A stretch of DNA of 64,000 nt from Bolinopsis microptera (lineage: Eukaryota; Ctenophora; Tentaculata; Lobata; Bolinopsidae), in NCBI RefSeq assembly GCF_026151205.1, contig NC_087078.1, forward strand, positions 8,262,675 through 8,326,674, read 5' to 3'. Each line of letters starts with the position of its first letter. Positions within the stretch are counted from its first letter, which is position 1. The position numbers and the translations under genes are program-made. Below the pieces are notes generated by a model. The model was not told the origin of the DNA. It worked only from the letters and a program-made list of their open reading frames with translations, and searched no databases. Shown here piece by piece: positions 48,401-61,255 of the stretch.

Positions 48401-51400
48401 AAGAGCCATGGGGTTAAGCGCCGTTATGTTTAGTAAGTTTGCACATGGTACCAACCTAACTTATATCACCGGGGCCTGGTGTGCTCTCCACCGATTATAT
48501 AGCGATTAAATAAGTAGTAGATGAAATGGAACATCCACCATGGTCCCTAAATACCAAAAGTCCTGCTTCAGTTACATCATTCCGTTCTGGGGTGTTACCG
48601 CAAGTGTTCTGGCACTTTCAATTACGGACGGTAATTCTAGATCAGCTCTCCTGGTGTGAGGCTCAATTTCAGAGAGTTGCTTCATCATAGTGGGATCACA
48701 TCTAAATTGTTACGAGCTGTTCCGCGGATATTTCATTAATCCAGGATTTGTTTATTGTTATTACTGTTGATTGTCTCAGTTACGATGATGGCGCAAGTAA
48801 TGAAACATCATCGTCATATCAAGCAAACTGCAGCAGTGGTGAGGATATGTGCATTGTGCCGCCCCATTTTAATCTCGATGGCACATATTCACAAAGTAAT
48901 TGCCTTGTTCGGTACAATTTAATATCGTCTGGACTGATGGTGCCTGACCAGTACCAGGTGGTTCTCCTCTCTCTCTCACCCTCTCATTGTAGTTACACAA
49001 CAAGCTCCTCTCTCACCCTCTCATTGTAGTTACACAACAAGCTCACACAGCCTCATATCATGGTGCTAAACGTGATCAACTTGTTAATCTCCCAACTAGA
49101 TCAACGTGCTCATCACCCAACTAGATCAACTTGTTAATCTCCAGAACAGTCTTTCACTTTTCAGTTTTCAGTGTTTAAATTAGCAGATGCCTGCGTAAGT
49201 AATGGCATGCTTTATTACTCGGACACAAGACCATTTCTTTGCCACGTGCCAGTGATTAACCAATCAGCTACAGCGATCAGTAATCATACCTGGCTAATTT
49301 AAAGTAGCTGTCACGTTCTGACACGAAATTGCCCAGGAATTAATTCCGTGTCAAAACAAAGTGGCTTCGCCTTGAAAACTGCAGTTTATCCAGGGATCTC
49401 ACGCTTTCTGGGTATTTTTGGGTATTTCCGACAGTCGACTTCTTTTAAGAATGTTATTAAGTATTGAACCATTTTCTCGTCATGGAACCATTATCTGGCA
49501 TCGTCCATAATTTATATTATTCATAATTCATATTATTATGCAGTATTTATCATGGGTTTTCATCAGCTTATATTTTGCAATACCTAATCGCAATAATACA
49601 CAATGATGTTGTAAGTTACCCACGTAGACTTAGATTCGTGTTGTGCTACTCAGCGGAAGATTTTGCTGACCGCACAATATTCTCATCGGCTCATATATCA
49701 TAGGCTACTCGGATTGGATAATATGATGGATGCTATGACGAATTTCTGAAGAGTAACATTCTCAACTGCAAAGTTTCCACCCAGTGGTCTTATCTCTGTG
49801 GGGTGTTGGCAGTGATCCAATTTCTCAGTCACTCCCGTGCTTAGAGCGGATCCCAGGTCACTGATCAGGTCGCATTTATATTGTTAGCTCACTCTTCTCA
49901 ATATAGTTCGTAACATATACATATTATTTTTCATTGTACATCTAAGCATAATGTAGTAAATTTAAAGCGTACCCCTAAGAGCCAGTTGTTTTACAATTTT
50001 GTTCGTCTAATTAAATTTTTTTAAAAGTTAGTTCGTGTATATTTATCTATATAAATATTAGATAGCGAAATTTGGGTCAGATCAAAGGACAAATTGGCAA
50101 GGCACGGATTACCTGAGGACCTCATGCTCCGTTTTACACACTGTTCCGCAAGATTAGGCAAATAGATAGGCTGGCAAGGAACAGAGATCATTTTTAATCG
50201 AAGACGCTTTGTTATCATTTTGTTTGTTATGTTGATTTATTTACAGGGTGTTCACGAAACATTGGTACGGTTTTAAACTTGTGTAAATTAGTTTATGAAA
50301 GAGCAACCAGCTATATTTAGCTATTATTTTCGTTGTAAATCGGTAACAATTTTGTTACAGCAGTCCAGATATCGAATATTTAACATAGCTCTCGAAATTT
50401 CGTATTCATTTAGCTGCAAGGCTCTTTAAATATGCTATTGCCAAAGCCTACTTTGAGAATGATCTCAGCTCATTTCCCACCAAAAGGTACCTTGTTTACG
50501 AGTTGTTGTTTGTTGTTTTTGTTGTTGTTCTACTTGTAAATTCGTGTCTTTCTTTTTGGAACATTTCATCTATGCTGACACAAATGCACATGGTCTGTGA
50601 AGGCCCGTGGCTGCTCGAACGGTTTATCAGCTGGAACTTGTTATTCACATTTATAATTCAAAAACAATTTAGCTTTGTCAACACCATCTTAAAACCTTGG
50701 GAAATGTTTCAATGTCAATTGTAACTATTTCCTGACGCGGTAATATTCCCAATAATCACTCAGCTCGACAGTCTTTACCTGCTAATGCTATGAGTATTAC
50801 ATTCTCGCTAGGCAGTATTTATCTTTTAATGTTCAAATCCAAAGTTCTGTATAGTCTGTTACTTGACAGTTGAAACTCTTTGTAGTGGAAATGGGGAGAG
50901 TGGTTTCGAAATGCTTTTAAATCCAATTTCTAGAATTTTGCCATGTAATGTGTTTGAGCGCCAGTTTTACAAGAGTGGTTTTAAATGGCAAAGGGACCCT
51001 AATTATCAGCTTATTGTTTAACTGCTTCACTATTTGCACACTTCACACTCTATTATACATCCTGCCTTCTATTGTTTATCTACTTGAGGTATCATTGTTC
51101 GGGGCTGAGTTTATCACCCAACCAGTTAGTTGTTTAGTAGTTTAGTTGCCAGTTTGGTTGTCGTATGTACTCGTACTTATACTAGAGGTTCGATTCTAAG
51201 TCGGTTACTGGTTCAGAATTTAATAGAAACATTTACAGTAGTATTGATTTTAATTATTCGGAAAACTTTTATTCATAATCGAATTAATCCACATTCAACA
51301 TTAATTCAAGCAAATGCTAGTTTAGGTATTTGTTTTCATATCACTAACTTTTTTTATCTAAACGTATTTTTAAGTATGCCAATTCAGTATTTTCACTGAT

Positions 51401-54400
51401 TTTTCATTCGGACGCTGAAGCCGCTTTAAGTCAGTAAATGGAATCTGCAGTATTATAAACATTTAAGAGCTCTCTCACCATTACTAATCCTACTGACGAT
51501 GATGTAGAAGGGGTCTCCCTGTCCCGCTGTAGTTAGCTTAAAATTACTATTCGTCAGATCCCTCTTGCTGGGTGGTCCAGTCTCTTCGTCCGAGTCGTCC
51601 GAGTGGCTTGTTGATACCTGAGATAGTGTGATAGCTTCCATTTATAGGCATATGTAGTTTTCGATTAAGAGTTGCGTTTGATATTTTAAACAACCAATCG
51701 AATTTAAAAATGGATGTTATGGTAAAAACAGTTGCCTCAGCCGGCCTAATCAGAAACCCATGTCTGACCCGGTTATACTTACGAGCGTATTACAAGACAT
51801 TTAACTATACCATACAACCGCAAATGACTTGCAACTCTGTGCGGGAGGCCCCCCAGAATCATGATAATCAGATCCAACTTTGAGGAATATCATATCCGAT
51901 AGTAATGCCACCTTGAGGAGGCCTTTGTACTATATTAATCGGACTCTTAGGTTAAGATAGCTTATCTCTCCAATAACATGGTTGTTTACAGAGATATGTT
52001 GTTGAGATATCTAGTTTTAATCAGAGTATTACTAGTTCTCAGCCTCTCCTAAACCCTCACTCTCCTAAACTCATCCCTCTCAATCTAATCATTTGCAAAC
52101 TCATTCATTGCACGCACAGTTATCAGGCAGTTATCGTTTACTTTCTTTGTAAGGTATATAACACTGTCTTTCTTGCTGTCTTAATTTCTTGTGAATTTCT
52201 GGTATTTATGTTGCTTTGTTAGCCGTACCAATTATTGATAGACACGACACTAGTTGGCCTGATTGGGAAGACATGCTTGTGTGCACGCTATCGGGTAGTA
52301 TTTTGCTCTCATGCTAGCTGTGAGACAGCTATAAAGTTTTCCGGAAATTATCATAAATATTTATGGGAAAGCTGCGCGCTCTATAACCAATCTCCAAATT
52401 GTCAAATCTCAAACTGGGCCCGCTTACTTTAATTTGCTTCCAAGTAATGCCGTTTTTATAGTGCTTATATACGACGGATTGTATCCCTTTTCCAGGATTA
52501 TTTATCCAGGTCTAATTAATGTGGGAGAGGAGACAGGAGCTACAAAAGAGCAGACAAGCACCAGCATAATAAGTAATCATCTAAAAAGGTAGTTCCCAGA
52601 ATCTCAACATTTACAGATTACTGACCTTTATTCGTAAAGTGCTCCCGCCTTCGTTGGTTATCAGCACGTAAAGAGTCTCCGGAAGAATTGCTAAGGGGTT
52701 ACTCTTCACTTCTTCCTCGTCTCCACTTGTCTCCTCGTCTCCACCTGTCTCTTCGTCTCCACTTGTTGTATCAAGAGTAGAGTTCAAATAGTCTGCTTCA
52801 CTGATGGGGATTCAGAATTCTAGTAATCATGAATTTTGGGACGAATAATTACAGTTATTCAGTGACGGTTTAGTCATCATTTATAATCTTTAGATACAGA
52901 ATCAAAGATAAGCTTGACAGTAGCAAACACTGTGAGAGAATGGCCACGTTGTCAGTTAATCATTTTGTGAGCAGTCGACTCTGGCCAGATGAATCAAACC
53001 GAACTCAATAATCATGATAATGACCGGAATCTCACTTTGAAATTGGCACAGTTCATTGTTTCCAGAGTTTATTAATATTACAGTTCTGCTATCCACCCTA
53101 GCCTCTCTCTGATCTTCGGAAACAAGCGATGCTTGTTTGGCCGAAGTATTAGTAAGGCTACTCCTTAATCTTATTCAATATTTTCAAAACTGTATGTTTT
53201 GGAAATATTTACGTTGGCCTTATTTACATTGGCCTTACGTGGAACCTCCGGTTACAAGTCTTTAAAACTTCAATCATAGTGTTAGCAATTTTAATTTTCT
53301 GTAGTTTCAAATAATCTGTCCTTTGGCAGTATAAAACTACCCATAAATTTATAGTGGTCTATAAACAGTTGTTATGAACAATGTTGACCGCCAGGCTTCT
53401 CGGATGCAACTTAAATAAATTACCAATTATTTTAACCAACTTACGAAGAAACAGCATCTCTTTTATGCAGCGATGATTTATCAGCCAGTTTAAGAGTTAT
53501 CCGCACTGTTGTGCTCGTCGTGTTCTTGCTCTCTACCGAGTACGAACTCTTCTTAGGATAGACGCACCTGAAACCGTGGTTCTATCAAGGAAATTTGGAA
53601 CAACCACGTACAATCCCCGAACAACCCCGGACCCATCAGTTATTGATATTGCATAGGTTTCAACATAGCAAGGGTGTTGCTATTGAGGTTTAATAAAAGT
53701 ATGAAGCAGCAGGGACAAAAGGAAATCGCGGCATGTACGGAATCGCGATTTTTCCCATTATTTGCGAAAAATTGTATGTATAGTTTAATATACCGCGAAA
53801 TGTAATTCGCGGTATCGCGATTTTTGGCCAAAATAACCGCGAAATCCTTTTGTCCCTGTGAAGCAGGGTGTGTGGTTATTGGCTAAGATGGCAAGTACGT
53901 ACGGTACGTACCTTTAACTTAGCTGTACGGTACGTACTTAATAAAGTAGGCTGAAAGGTACAAATCCAGTGGATAGCAATGGACAAGCGTAGATTAAGGT
54001 TGCGACTTGAGCTAGCTGAAAAGCTGGTGTTCGTATACTGCAACAAAAGGATGAAGCTTTGAGTTTAACGATAATTACAAGTAGTAGTAGTGTAGTACCG
54101 GTTAATTTGTGTGTTTATTTTCGACTTCTATAGTTCTGTCTCAAAAATTATGATGATAATACTAATCAAAAATTGCAAGTAATTCACTGAAGTTGATTCT
54201 AAAAATTTGAAAAAAAAATTGTACCTTACATTGCCTGTACCGTACGTACCTTTAAAAGTAGCTGTACCGTACGTACTTAAAGCCCTGTACCGTACGTACT
54301 TTCCATCTAAGGTTATTGGTTGAATAAAAAAGAACATAAAAGGTCCTGTCCCTCAATATTACCCGCATATGATGTCAGAAGTAAAAGGAGCATGTAACTA

Positions 54401-57400
54401 AAACTACAGTCCTCAGTAGTTTGTTCTCTAAATTACTGCCGCCTATTAATGTTTGAGACCTGTCTCTTTTGTCCCAGCTGACATGGGAACCTTTGTTCAG
54501 GATAGTAAGTTTACAGTATAAATATTAACTCAGTATAGACATTTTCAGTGTCAGAGTCGTGGTCGTTAGTACATTAAATATTTCATATTTGACGTATATA
54601 AGCGCCCGAGCATTTAGCGGTTTAGTACTTTATAGTAAGTGTTGGAATCGAATATTGATCAGCGCAGAATGATCAGCATGTAATGAATATGATTGATGAC
54701 TTGCATCACATTTTATGTGTCCTGAGCACTTGTCATTAGCACTTTTCATAAGTTCTTGTTGCAATATGAAGGTGAGTACCTACAAAATAATAAATAAAAG
54801 AGATTATAAATCTCCCCTTTGTTTCCCAAATAACAACTAAATTGAAAATAGAGGATATTCCTTTTTCAAATTATTAAGTTAAGGTTGCATTGATTGTAGG
54901 AGTTATAAGTAGAAATAATACCTTTTAGAAGTGGAGCCATCAGAATTTTCCGTACTCCTAAACTCGCATCCTGACACTTCACACATTCCCTGGGTAAGTA
55001 CTTAGTACTAAGCTGATGCTTGTAAAAATAAGGAGACAGTAAACTCTAATTTACAAAATTTCTTTTGATTTGAGCATCCATGACCAATATTTGAAAGGTT
55101 ATTTAAATTTACGACCGTTAGTATTGATGGTGTTGATACCTTGGACGGGTTCAGTCCTGCCAAAGTGCAGGTTATCATGTCAGCTGTATCAGGGAGTGGT
55201 TCTGACTCTGTTGGGTCCTCGTCATTTACCTGTTAAGTTTTGATTTTTAAGAGTATGTCCATTATACCCCAGTTTAATTCAAAGTTCAGATTTTGGGTTG
55301 GGATCAGGTCAGTTTTAAAACTTTAAATTAGTGATTGGAAAGAGTAAGAATAATGTTCGGACATTTTTGAGTTTGGTTGGGGATCAAACGTCATGAGATC
55401 TTAAACAGAGTATTCTAGGTTGGAATTAATTTTCGCCGTCTTCATCATTGTATAATAGGGTCGCGTGTATTGATTAACACTTAACCTTATGTACCGTAGA
55501 ATGGGGGAACTTCGCCATGTTTTACAGTTATTTCATGTTATTTAGAAAATACGACAGGAGTACTTGAAAAAGTTTATAGCTCATATGAACAGGATTGGTA
55601 AAGCAAATGTTTTCGTATGAACCACATCAGCCAGGCATAAATAGTCAGCTAGATTGGTGCCACTGAAATCAGGGCGAAGTTACCCTGCAATATGGGGTAA
55701 CTTCGCCATTCTGAAACTATACCATATTCGGTGCTAAGCACCATACCACTCGAAACTCAATTATATTTCCTTGATATACCTGCCAATTTTACTTATCTAG
55801 CTCTAGCCTGCGTGTTACAATGGGCAATTTGGTCGCCGGGGTAACATCGCCATGCTGCGGGTAACATCGCCGGGATGAAGTAGAAATGTAGTCGAACTTC
55901 GCCAATACACGTGCGTGACTTTGCCAGCCGCGCGCGAATTTCGCGCCAAACTTCGCCGAACAGATGGGATCAGAAGAGGGTAACTTCGCCACACACAAAT
56001 TTGAAAACTTTATAATATCAGTTGTGTGCATCATGGCTAACTAAATTTGCCCTTAAATGAACAGGACATATGCTAATGATGTCACACAGAATTAATTAAG
56101 GATATAATTGTAAAATATGGGAAATATGCAAGCAGGAAATTTTAACCACTTTATAGCAATATTTCATGTTGCCTGAGTTTAATTGACATAGTAAACGTTT
56201 ATTTTTGAATAGGAATACCTTCATAACCATTTGTTCAACACAATACTATACAAAAACTCGATCTCCTAACAATTCAAAACAGTAAAATGATTATTTGAAA
56301 AATAGTGGCGAAGTTCCCCGACACGGCGATTTTACCCCAATCTACGGTATGTTGTTGATGAGGTAGACTCAGCATAAAAGATAAACCGTTCATGAACAGA
56401 ACAGTTAATTATATTAATTTATTCAGTTCATGAACGGTTTATCTTTTATACTGAGTCTACCTCATCAAGCTCAACAATCTACATAAGTTGCACACTCTCA
56501 CTTCCTTAGATTACGACTATTCCATGTTGTGCATTATTTACTATGTATTTATAAAATGTGTATAATAGCCACTCTAAAGCACAGACGTATATAGCTTTTT
56601 TATTGTTTGTACCACTCCAATTTGACACACACCGTCTCAGATTATAAGTTCACAACCTACTCTAGTCGCTCAAGGTTGCAAATATCAGACTGTCGATATC
56701 CGAGACTAATGCGAGTCGATCATTCGCTGAGTTTTGTCGCGACCACATCGTTTAACTCTTTAACCCCATGCATCATGACCAACGCTTTTTAAATTATAGT
56801 CATGCAGTCATAGAACTTTGAGAAGGGGGATGATTATATTGAGTTGATCTAATATCAAGTTTTCAGGAGTTGATGATGATTCTTATCGATTCGAAATATC
56901 TCATTTTCAATGACTGCCATAGTCAGTATTGATTGATTTTTGAACTATCCCACAAATAACTTTAGTAATATAACCGTAGTGTTTGCAAAGTAATAGCGAG
57001 TACATACTGTACCTTGAAATTGAAATTACTTTTCCGAAGTCGACTCACGTACATGATGATGACGTCATCACTTAGTCACGTGACCTGATGAGTAGGTCAC
57101 AAGATGATCACATGCCTCATCAGAGATACGAGGTACAGAAGGTAACACAACATTTCCCTTTCTTCAAATTTAACTACACCTATTTTCAACAGGGGTGTTG
57201 TTAAGTTTTGTTACATTTCATAAGTGATAAGTTCAGCCCGGTCCAGAGGGCGTGTTCGAAACTTATTTATTTTGTAAACTCTTTTCATTATACTTATTAA
57301 ACTTATTCTTAAACCTAAAGTTATTTTAACAAGCTCATAATTATCACCAAAAATTACACTTATTAATAGTTTAAAGTCTTTGATGACTTGCGATCACAAT

Positions 57401-60400
57401 GAACATAATATAAATTGTGCAATAGCCAATAATATCACATACTATTCGAACTGTCGTAGACTAATCCTTATACGATCTGAGCGATGTTTTTAATGCGGCA
57501 TCACACAGGAGAGGAAGAAGTCGATTAAAATCTTATAATAGTACATATTTTGTTTGGGCGTTCTTTTTACTAATATTAGTCTTATATAATTCAAGAAATC
57601 GATCTACGAACTTTAGCATTTAATTTTATTATAACTTTGAGCTTTAATTAGGCCGGCTCTAATCCATAAAAACTTCCATAAAAACAAAGATTGTAGCCCA
57701 ATTTTGTCAGCTACTCGATTCTCAACATGCTGTTAGCATGACAAAGCTAGGTAAAATGAGCCAACCATTTTCTTACAGTTACGTTGGCTCATGACAGATT
57801 TGTCATTTGATTATTTTAAGAAGCTTTTCTTTCATCATTGACCAAGTAAAAGCAGTGATTACAAGAATTTATTGCAAATCGGCCCATGATCTCTCGTAAG
57901 ATTAGCCTTAAAATATGTTAGCTTTAAATATTACGAGCCGGTAGAGGAATGGCGCAGCAGCTGCAGTAATCTACCAGGCCCCGGTCGGCGAGTGAAATTT
58001 ATCAAAAGAAGAAGTTCACAGCTCACTACGCATGATGAGCACATTGCCACGAGGCCGTTTATCTTGCCAACTTCCAGCAAAACGGTTGTGATTATGGAGA
58101 TAATATCCACTACTGAACGCTGGTTCAGGCCATCAAGTCTCAACTTTAACTATGATTAATTTTACCTTGCAGTTATAGAGGTATTAGACTAATAATGGTG
58201 ATAAATCTCAGGGGTGATAAATCTCAGGGGCAAAGAAATAAATTATCCTAATGATGTGCACAGTTTATATAAAGTTAAATATAATATATTTAATATAATA
58301 TATTTAATATAATATATTTATATAATATATATATATGGTTACATTACTTTACTTAAATATAAAGTTTAATGACTCTTATCGTTTTATAAATTCCGCGCAC
58401 GCGGCATGAGTCCTAATTCTATAATAGTCAAGGGATCAATGGTTTGGAATACTGATTGTTAGAATATTCCGTTATCACAGATTGTACTTTGCGAAACAAA
58501 ATCTTTACCGAACCAACTCTATAATTCCCTATGGAAAACGTTTCGAAAAGTTTCTTTTCGTCATCATAGAATCAGAACTAAGGTAATGAAATTGCCAAAA
58601 CTTCTACTCGCTCAATATTATTTACTAAATAATAAATATATATTATACAATAACCATAGTGAAGATAGCTTACTAAGCACCATTTTCTTTACTTAACAAA
58701 CTAAGCACCATTTTCTTTCCTTAACACAACCATTTCTGAATCCTCAAAATTCCTTTGAGCTGCTAAGATAATTTCTATTATGTGTGTCAACGTCATATTT
58801 AATTACAATTATTTGAGGACTGAAACGGTAATTTACTACGGACAATACAATATGTCCTCTGTCAATAATCAACAGTCACTGATAATTTGTTGTAGCTGAA
58901 CAATTTAAGCAATTACCATCAGTTACAAATTCGTTTCTCCCTTGTTTTGTCAACATTGTTGTCTAGTAGGGCACCGTTTAAACTTTAAAACAACATTATT
59001 CAACCTCGTCATCTATCTATTTAACAGAACCCCTCGATTCTCACCAGGGTGGTGATTATCAGGGTTGTGAAAATAGGGATCATACTTATGTGATCTAGCT
59101 AGCTTTGTAGTCACACTGTAGTGCCAGTAATTAAAGGCCGCAAAGTAGAAACGGGACCTAAATGAGTGAATAATGATATATCGTTTAAACATTCAATATT
59201 TTCAGTTCATTGCATTTCATTACAATATTTATATATTTTTGTTGCAACATATGCCAGCATCCACAGGGGGCTTTCATGGAAACATTATCAATCACAAAGT
59301 TACGATGCGATTTTGCAATTACGATTTTGCTACACGAGCCTTGAAAATCCTTTTTGCGTTTAATTACTTAGGGCAGAAATTTTATTATATCGACTTATGA
59401 TCTGGTGACTTTTCTAGAGACCATACCTTACGAGACATATTTAAAAGGTACGAAATGCGGTGGCTTTCGGAAAAAAATCCCATATTTACGTTCCCAAATC
59501 ATTTAGTTCACCGGAATTATGTCGAATAGTATGGCTTTGATTGAATTCTCTGCCTCACCAGAGCACTTAAAAGCAATTTAATTTTAAAGGATTTCTTCGA
59601 TCAAATTAATCAAACAGGCAACGCATGTCTATGTACTAAGTGCACGTGTACAGACCTTTAATGTGCGTTGTCTTCATTTGTCACGGAGTTTTCGAGTCCT
59701 AATTACTCACATTGATGCCGGGTTTCTTGACCACTAGCAGCACCACACACAGTACTATTACAAGTAGGATCACCACTGCTGAGATTGCTCCTCCTATTAT
59801 GAAAACTCTTCGTCTTCTCTGTCGTTGTATTTCCGCCGCGTCTTGTGGCTGAAGAGTAGATTTTTTAATTTGGGTAAATGCATCTTCGTTTTTAATGATA
59901 CTGTTATGTCAATGATGATTATTAACATTTTATTCACTAGTCTAGGTTACCATCCATGTTTTTTCGCTATTTTTGGCATCGAAGATCCTAATTTCTCGCA
60001 TACTCATAGATGGCGAGAACGGCAATGACCGCCACTACGATTATATTTATATAATCGTTTATTTATATAATCGTATGTTTATATAATCGTATATTTATAT
60101 AATCGTAAAAAAGTAGCTCCTTCTAACTGGTAAAGTGTTTCGCAACAAGATCCCCTCAACTAACCGACCTACTTACGCACAATATAATCGTCCGACCACT
60201 CTAAAATATAAACACCTGTACACACGCGAGAGCGGCCTGTTTAATGGACTGCTCAGCTGCACTAAGCCGGTTATCTCCTCAACCACTTTGACAATAACTT
60301 TAAGGCTGATGTTGCATGCGGTCGATACGACTATTGTTGATGGTCCATGCGTGTCGGGGATGTTGTGCAGGAGTGTGATATTAAAGATTTAAAGCTGTTA

Positions 60401-61112
60401 AATGGTCATTTGCTAAAGTGACAAGTTGTGTCCCTAGTCTGGGTAGCCTAGCAGTTTAGATAGCTTTTTATTGGCATCACTGATGTTATGTGTGTAAATC
60501 ATTTATTGCATTTAAATGGCATTTTATCTGCGCTTTATGCTCGTCTGGGTTAATAACAGATTATAGACTTATTTCTGCACTGCAATGATTAAAGGCCACC
60601 TATGATCTATAAATTACACTAAATTACAGTATCATACAGTGATGCTGCATCACTGATGCAATATTTAAACGTCTGATCTTTAGCTGCTAATCCTTTGTCA
60701 GTGATAAATAAACTTTCTGCGCTGCCCAATATGTGGCATTATTATTACTGTTATTTTTATGGAGCAAACTTGCCACCTAGGTCAAGGATCATTATATGTA
60801 TACTACTGGATGTTTAGGCAATGTGCTAGGATATGGGACATACCCAACCACTCCCTCTATCCTGATTCCTGAAGTGGTGTTAACTAATTAACTGGCATAC
60901 TCTTCTTCATTAATTGGCGTTATGCTATTTTTGGTATTTCCTAGTTTCCACGGGGCCTTATCTTTTATCCTCTCAGTGTTATTACATATGTGTACCTGAT
61001 CAGAGGTGGGTAGAACAACGTAATCCTTCCCTTTGTTTGGGAACCTGACTCTATCAGACAGTTTATCTTCTCCTGTCTCCTCCTCCTGCTCCTCTTCTTT
61101 TAGACGTTCCAT
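42415..61112 (-). CDS. GH31-family type II membrane protein, probable pseudoenzyme, 982 aa
   Basis: Nineteen exons form one continuous frame: 61112-60996, 59848-59711, 55229-55140, 54989-54922, 53567-53445, 52800-52626, 51617-51479, 47970-47831, 47565-47280, 47158-47002, 46874-46713, 46544-46402, 45851-45781, 45642-45511, 45353-45224, 44954-44613, 43858-43732, 43090-42896, 42628-42415. The acidic cytoplasmic tail is followed by RQRRRR and one membrane helix at residues 54-79 with no signal peptide, so it is type II. A short Cys segment comes next. GH31 landmarks then follow in order: the N-terminal sandwich, PYFYGIVGKANPQVFGVAMG, GGDFEMLIFVGPS, NRTPWWSLG, YVDPLVQLG, TICLDY, LEGLNA, LTNGLPVIREMSFNFPGD, TSVYLP...WYRR and YFIKGGSVLM. 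Where active enzymes have WxDMNE this protein has NDSMYLA (residues 533-539), and the acid/base GDN region reads YIEIA (636-640). Hydrolysis is therefore unlikely, and a binding or receptor role is inferred. The relatives are sucrase-isomaltase/maltase types. The donor of exon 12 (GTTCGT) is weak. Confidence 0.88.
48780..48957 (+). other. Possible exon of unknown gene within GH31 intron 7
   Basis: An open segment bounded by GATTGTCTCAG upstream and CAG/GTGGTT downstream encodes a Cys- and Ser-containing stretch (SYDDGASNETSSSYQANCSS, EDMCIVPPHF). The composition is protein-like and it lies opposite the host gene. No neighbouring exons were identified, so it may be chance or a fragment. Confidence 0.25.
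48965..49142 (+). repeat. Short tandem duplications
   Basis: A unit of about 38 bp containing CACCCTCTCATTGTAGTTAC is present twice. It is followed by three approximately 25-bp copies of AACTAGATCAACTTGTTAAT-like sequence. All are intronic. Confidence 0.8.
53710..53858. mobile_element. hAT-like MITE, 149 bp, with 8-bp target duplication
   Basis: The ends are CAGGGACAAAAGGA and its exact inverse. Both are flanked by TGAAGCAG (53702-53709 and 53859-53866), a perfect 8-bp duplication. An 8-bp duplication with CAGGG ends is the hAT superfamily signature. The interior is rich in TCGCG/CGCGA words in inverted order, so the whole element can fold. Located in GH31 intron 4. Confidence 0.92.
53883..54310. 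mobile_element. Inverted-repeat element with GTACGTAC ends, 9-bp target duplication
   Basis: Left end CTAAGATGGCAAGTACGTAC, and right end the near-inverse (GTACGTACTTTCCATCTAA). It is flanked by GGTTATTGG at 53874-53882 and 54311-54319. A 9-bp duplication suggests a Mutator-like origin. The motif GTACGGTACGTAC recurs twice at the left and three times, inverted, at the right. It begins only 8 bp after the target duplication of the hAT-like MITE. Confidence 0.85.
55494..56347. mobile_element. TA-flanked element with repeated AACTTCGCC motif
   Basis: Ends CCGTAGAATGGGG and CCCCAATCTACGG are inverted repeats with one mismatch. Both abut TA, so a Tc1/mariner-type duplication is likely. GGGTAACTTCGCC or a close variant (ACATCGCC, AACTTCGCC, GGCGAAGTT) occurs at least eight times inside and at both termini. 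No transposase is seen. Located in GH31 intron 2. Confidence 0.8.
56355..56468. repeat. Long hairpin, about 45-bp arms
   Basis: The left arm TTGATGAGGTAGACTCAGCA continues into AAAAGATAAACCGTTCATGA. The right arm is its inverse with a single difference, around an AT-rich loop of about 25 bp. It starts eight bases after the element ending at 56347. Confidence 0.88.
57057..57084. promoter_or_regulatory. Adjacent CRE-type and E-box palindromes
   Basis: TGATGACGTCATCA (57057-57070) contains a perfect cAMP-response-element core. GTCACGTGAC (57075-57084) is a perfect E-box palindrome. Four bases separate them, within GH31 intron 2. Binding is inferred from motif identity only. Confidence 0.4.
58270..58335. 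repeat. TA-rich palindromic repeat
   Basis: Iterated AATATATTTAAT/ATATAT units in GH31 intron 2. Confidence 0.85.
60037..60108. repeat. About 17-bp minisatellite TTTATATAATCGTA
   Basis: Five imperfect copies of the unit TATTTATATAATCGT in GH31 intron 1. Confidence 0.88.
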
Positions 61113-61255
61113 TGCTCTGAGTGGACGGTTAATACTTAATAAGTTAAATCAGGTGGTATGATGACATTTAAGACTTAAAATGCTGCGAAACATAGCGAAT
61201 ACTATTTTAAAGTTCACGACATCAAAGAAGGTCACGCAAAACAAACTAAAGAGAG

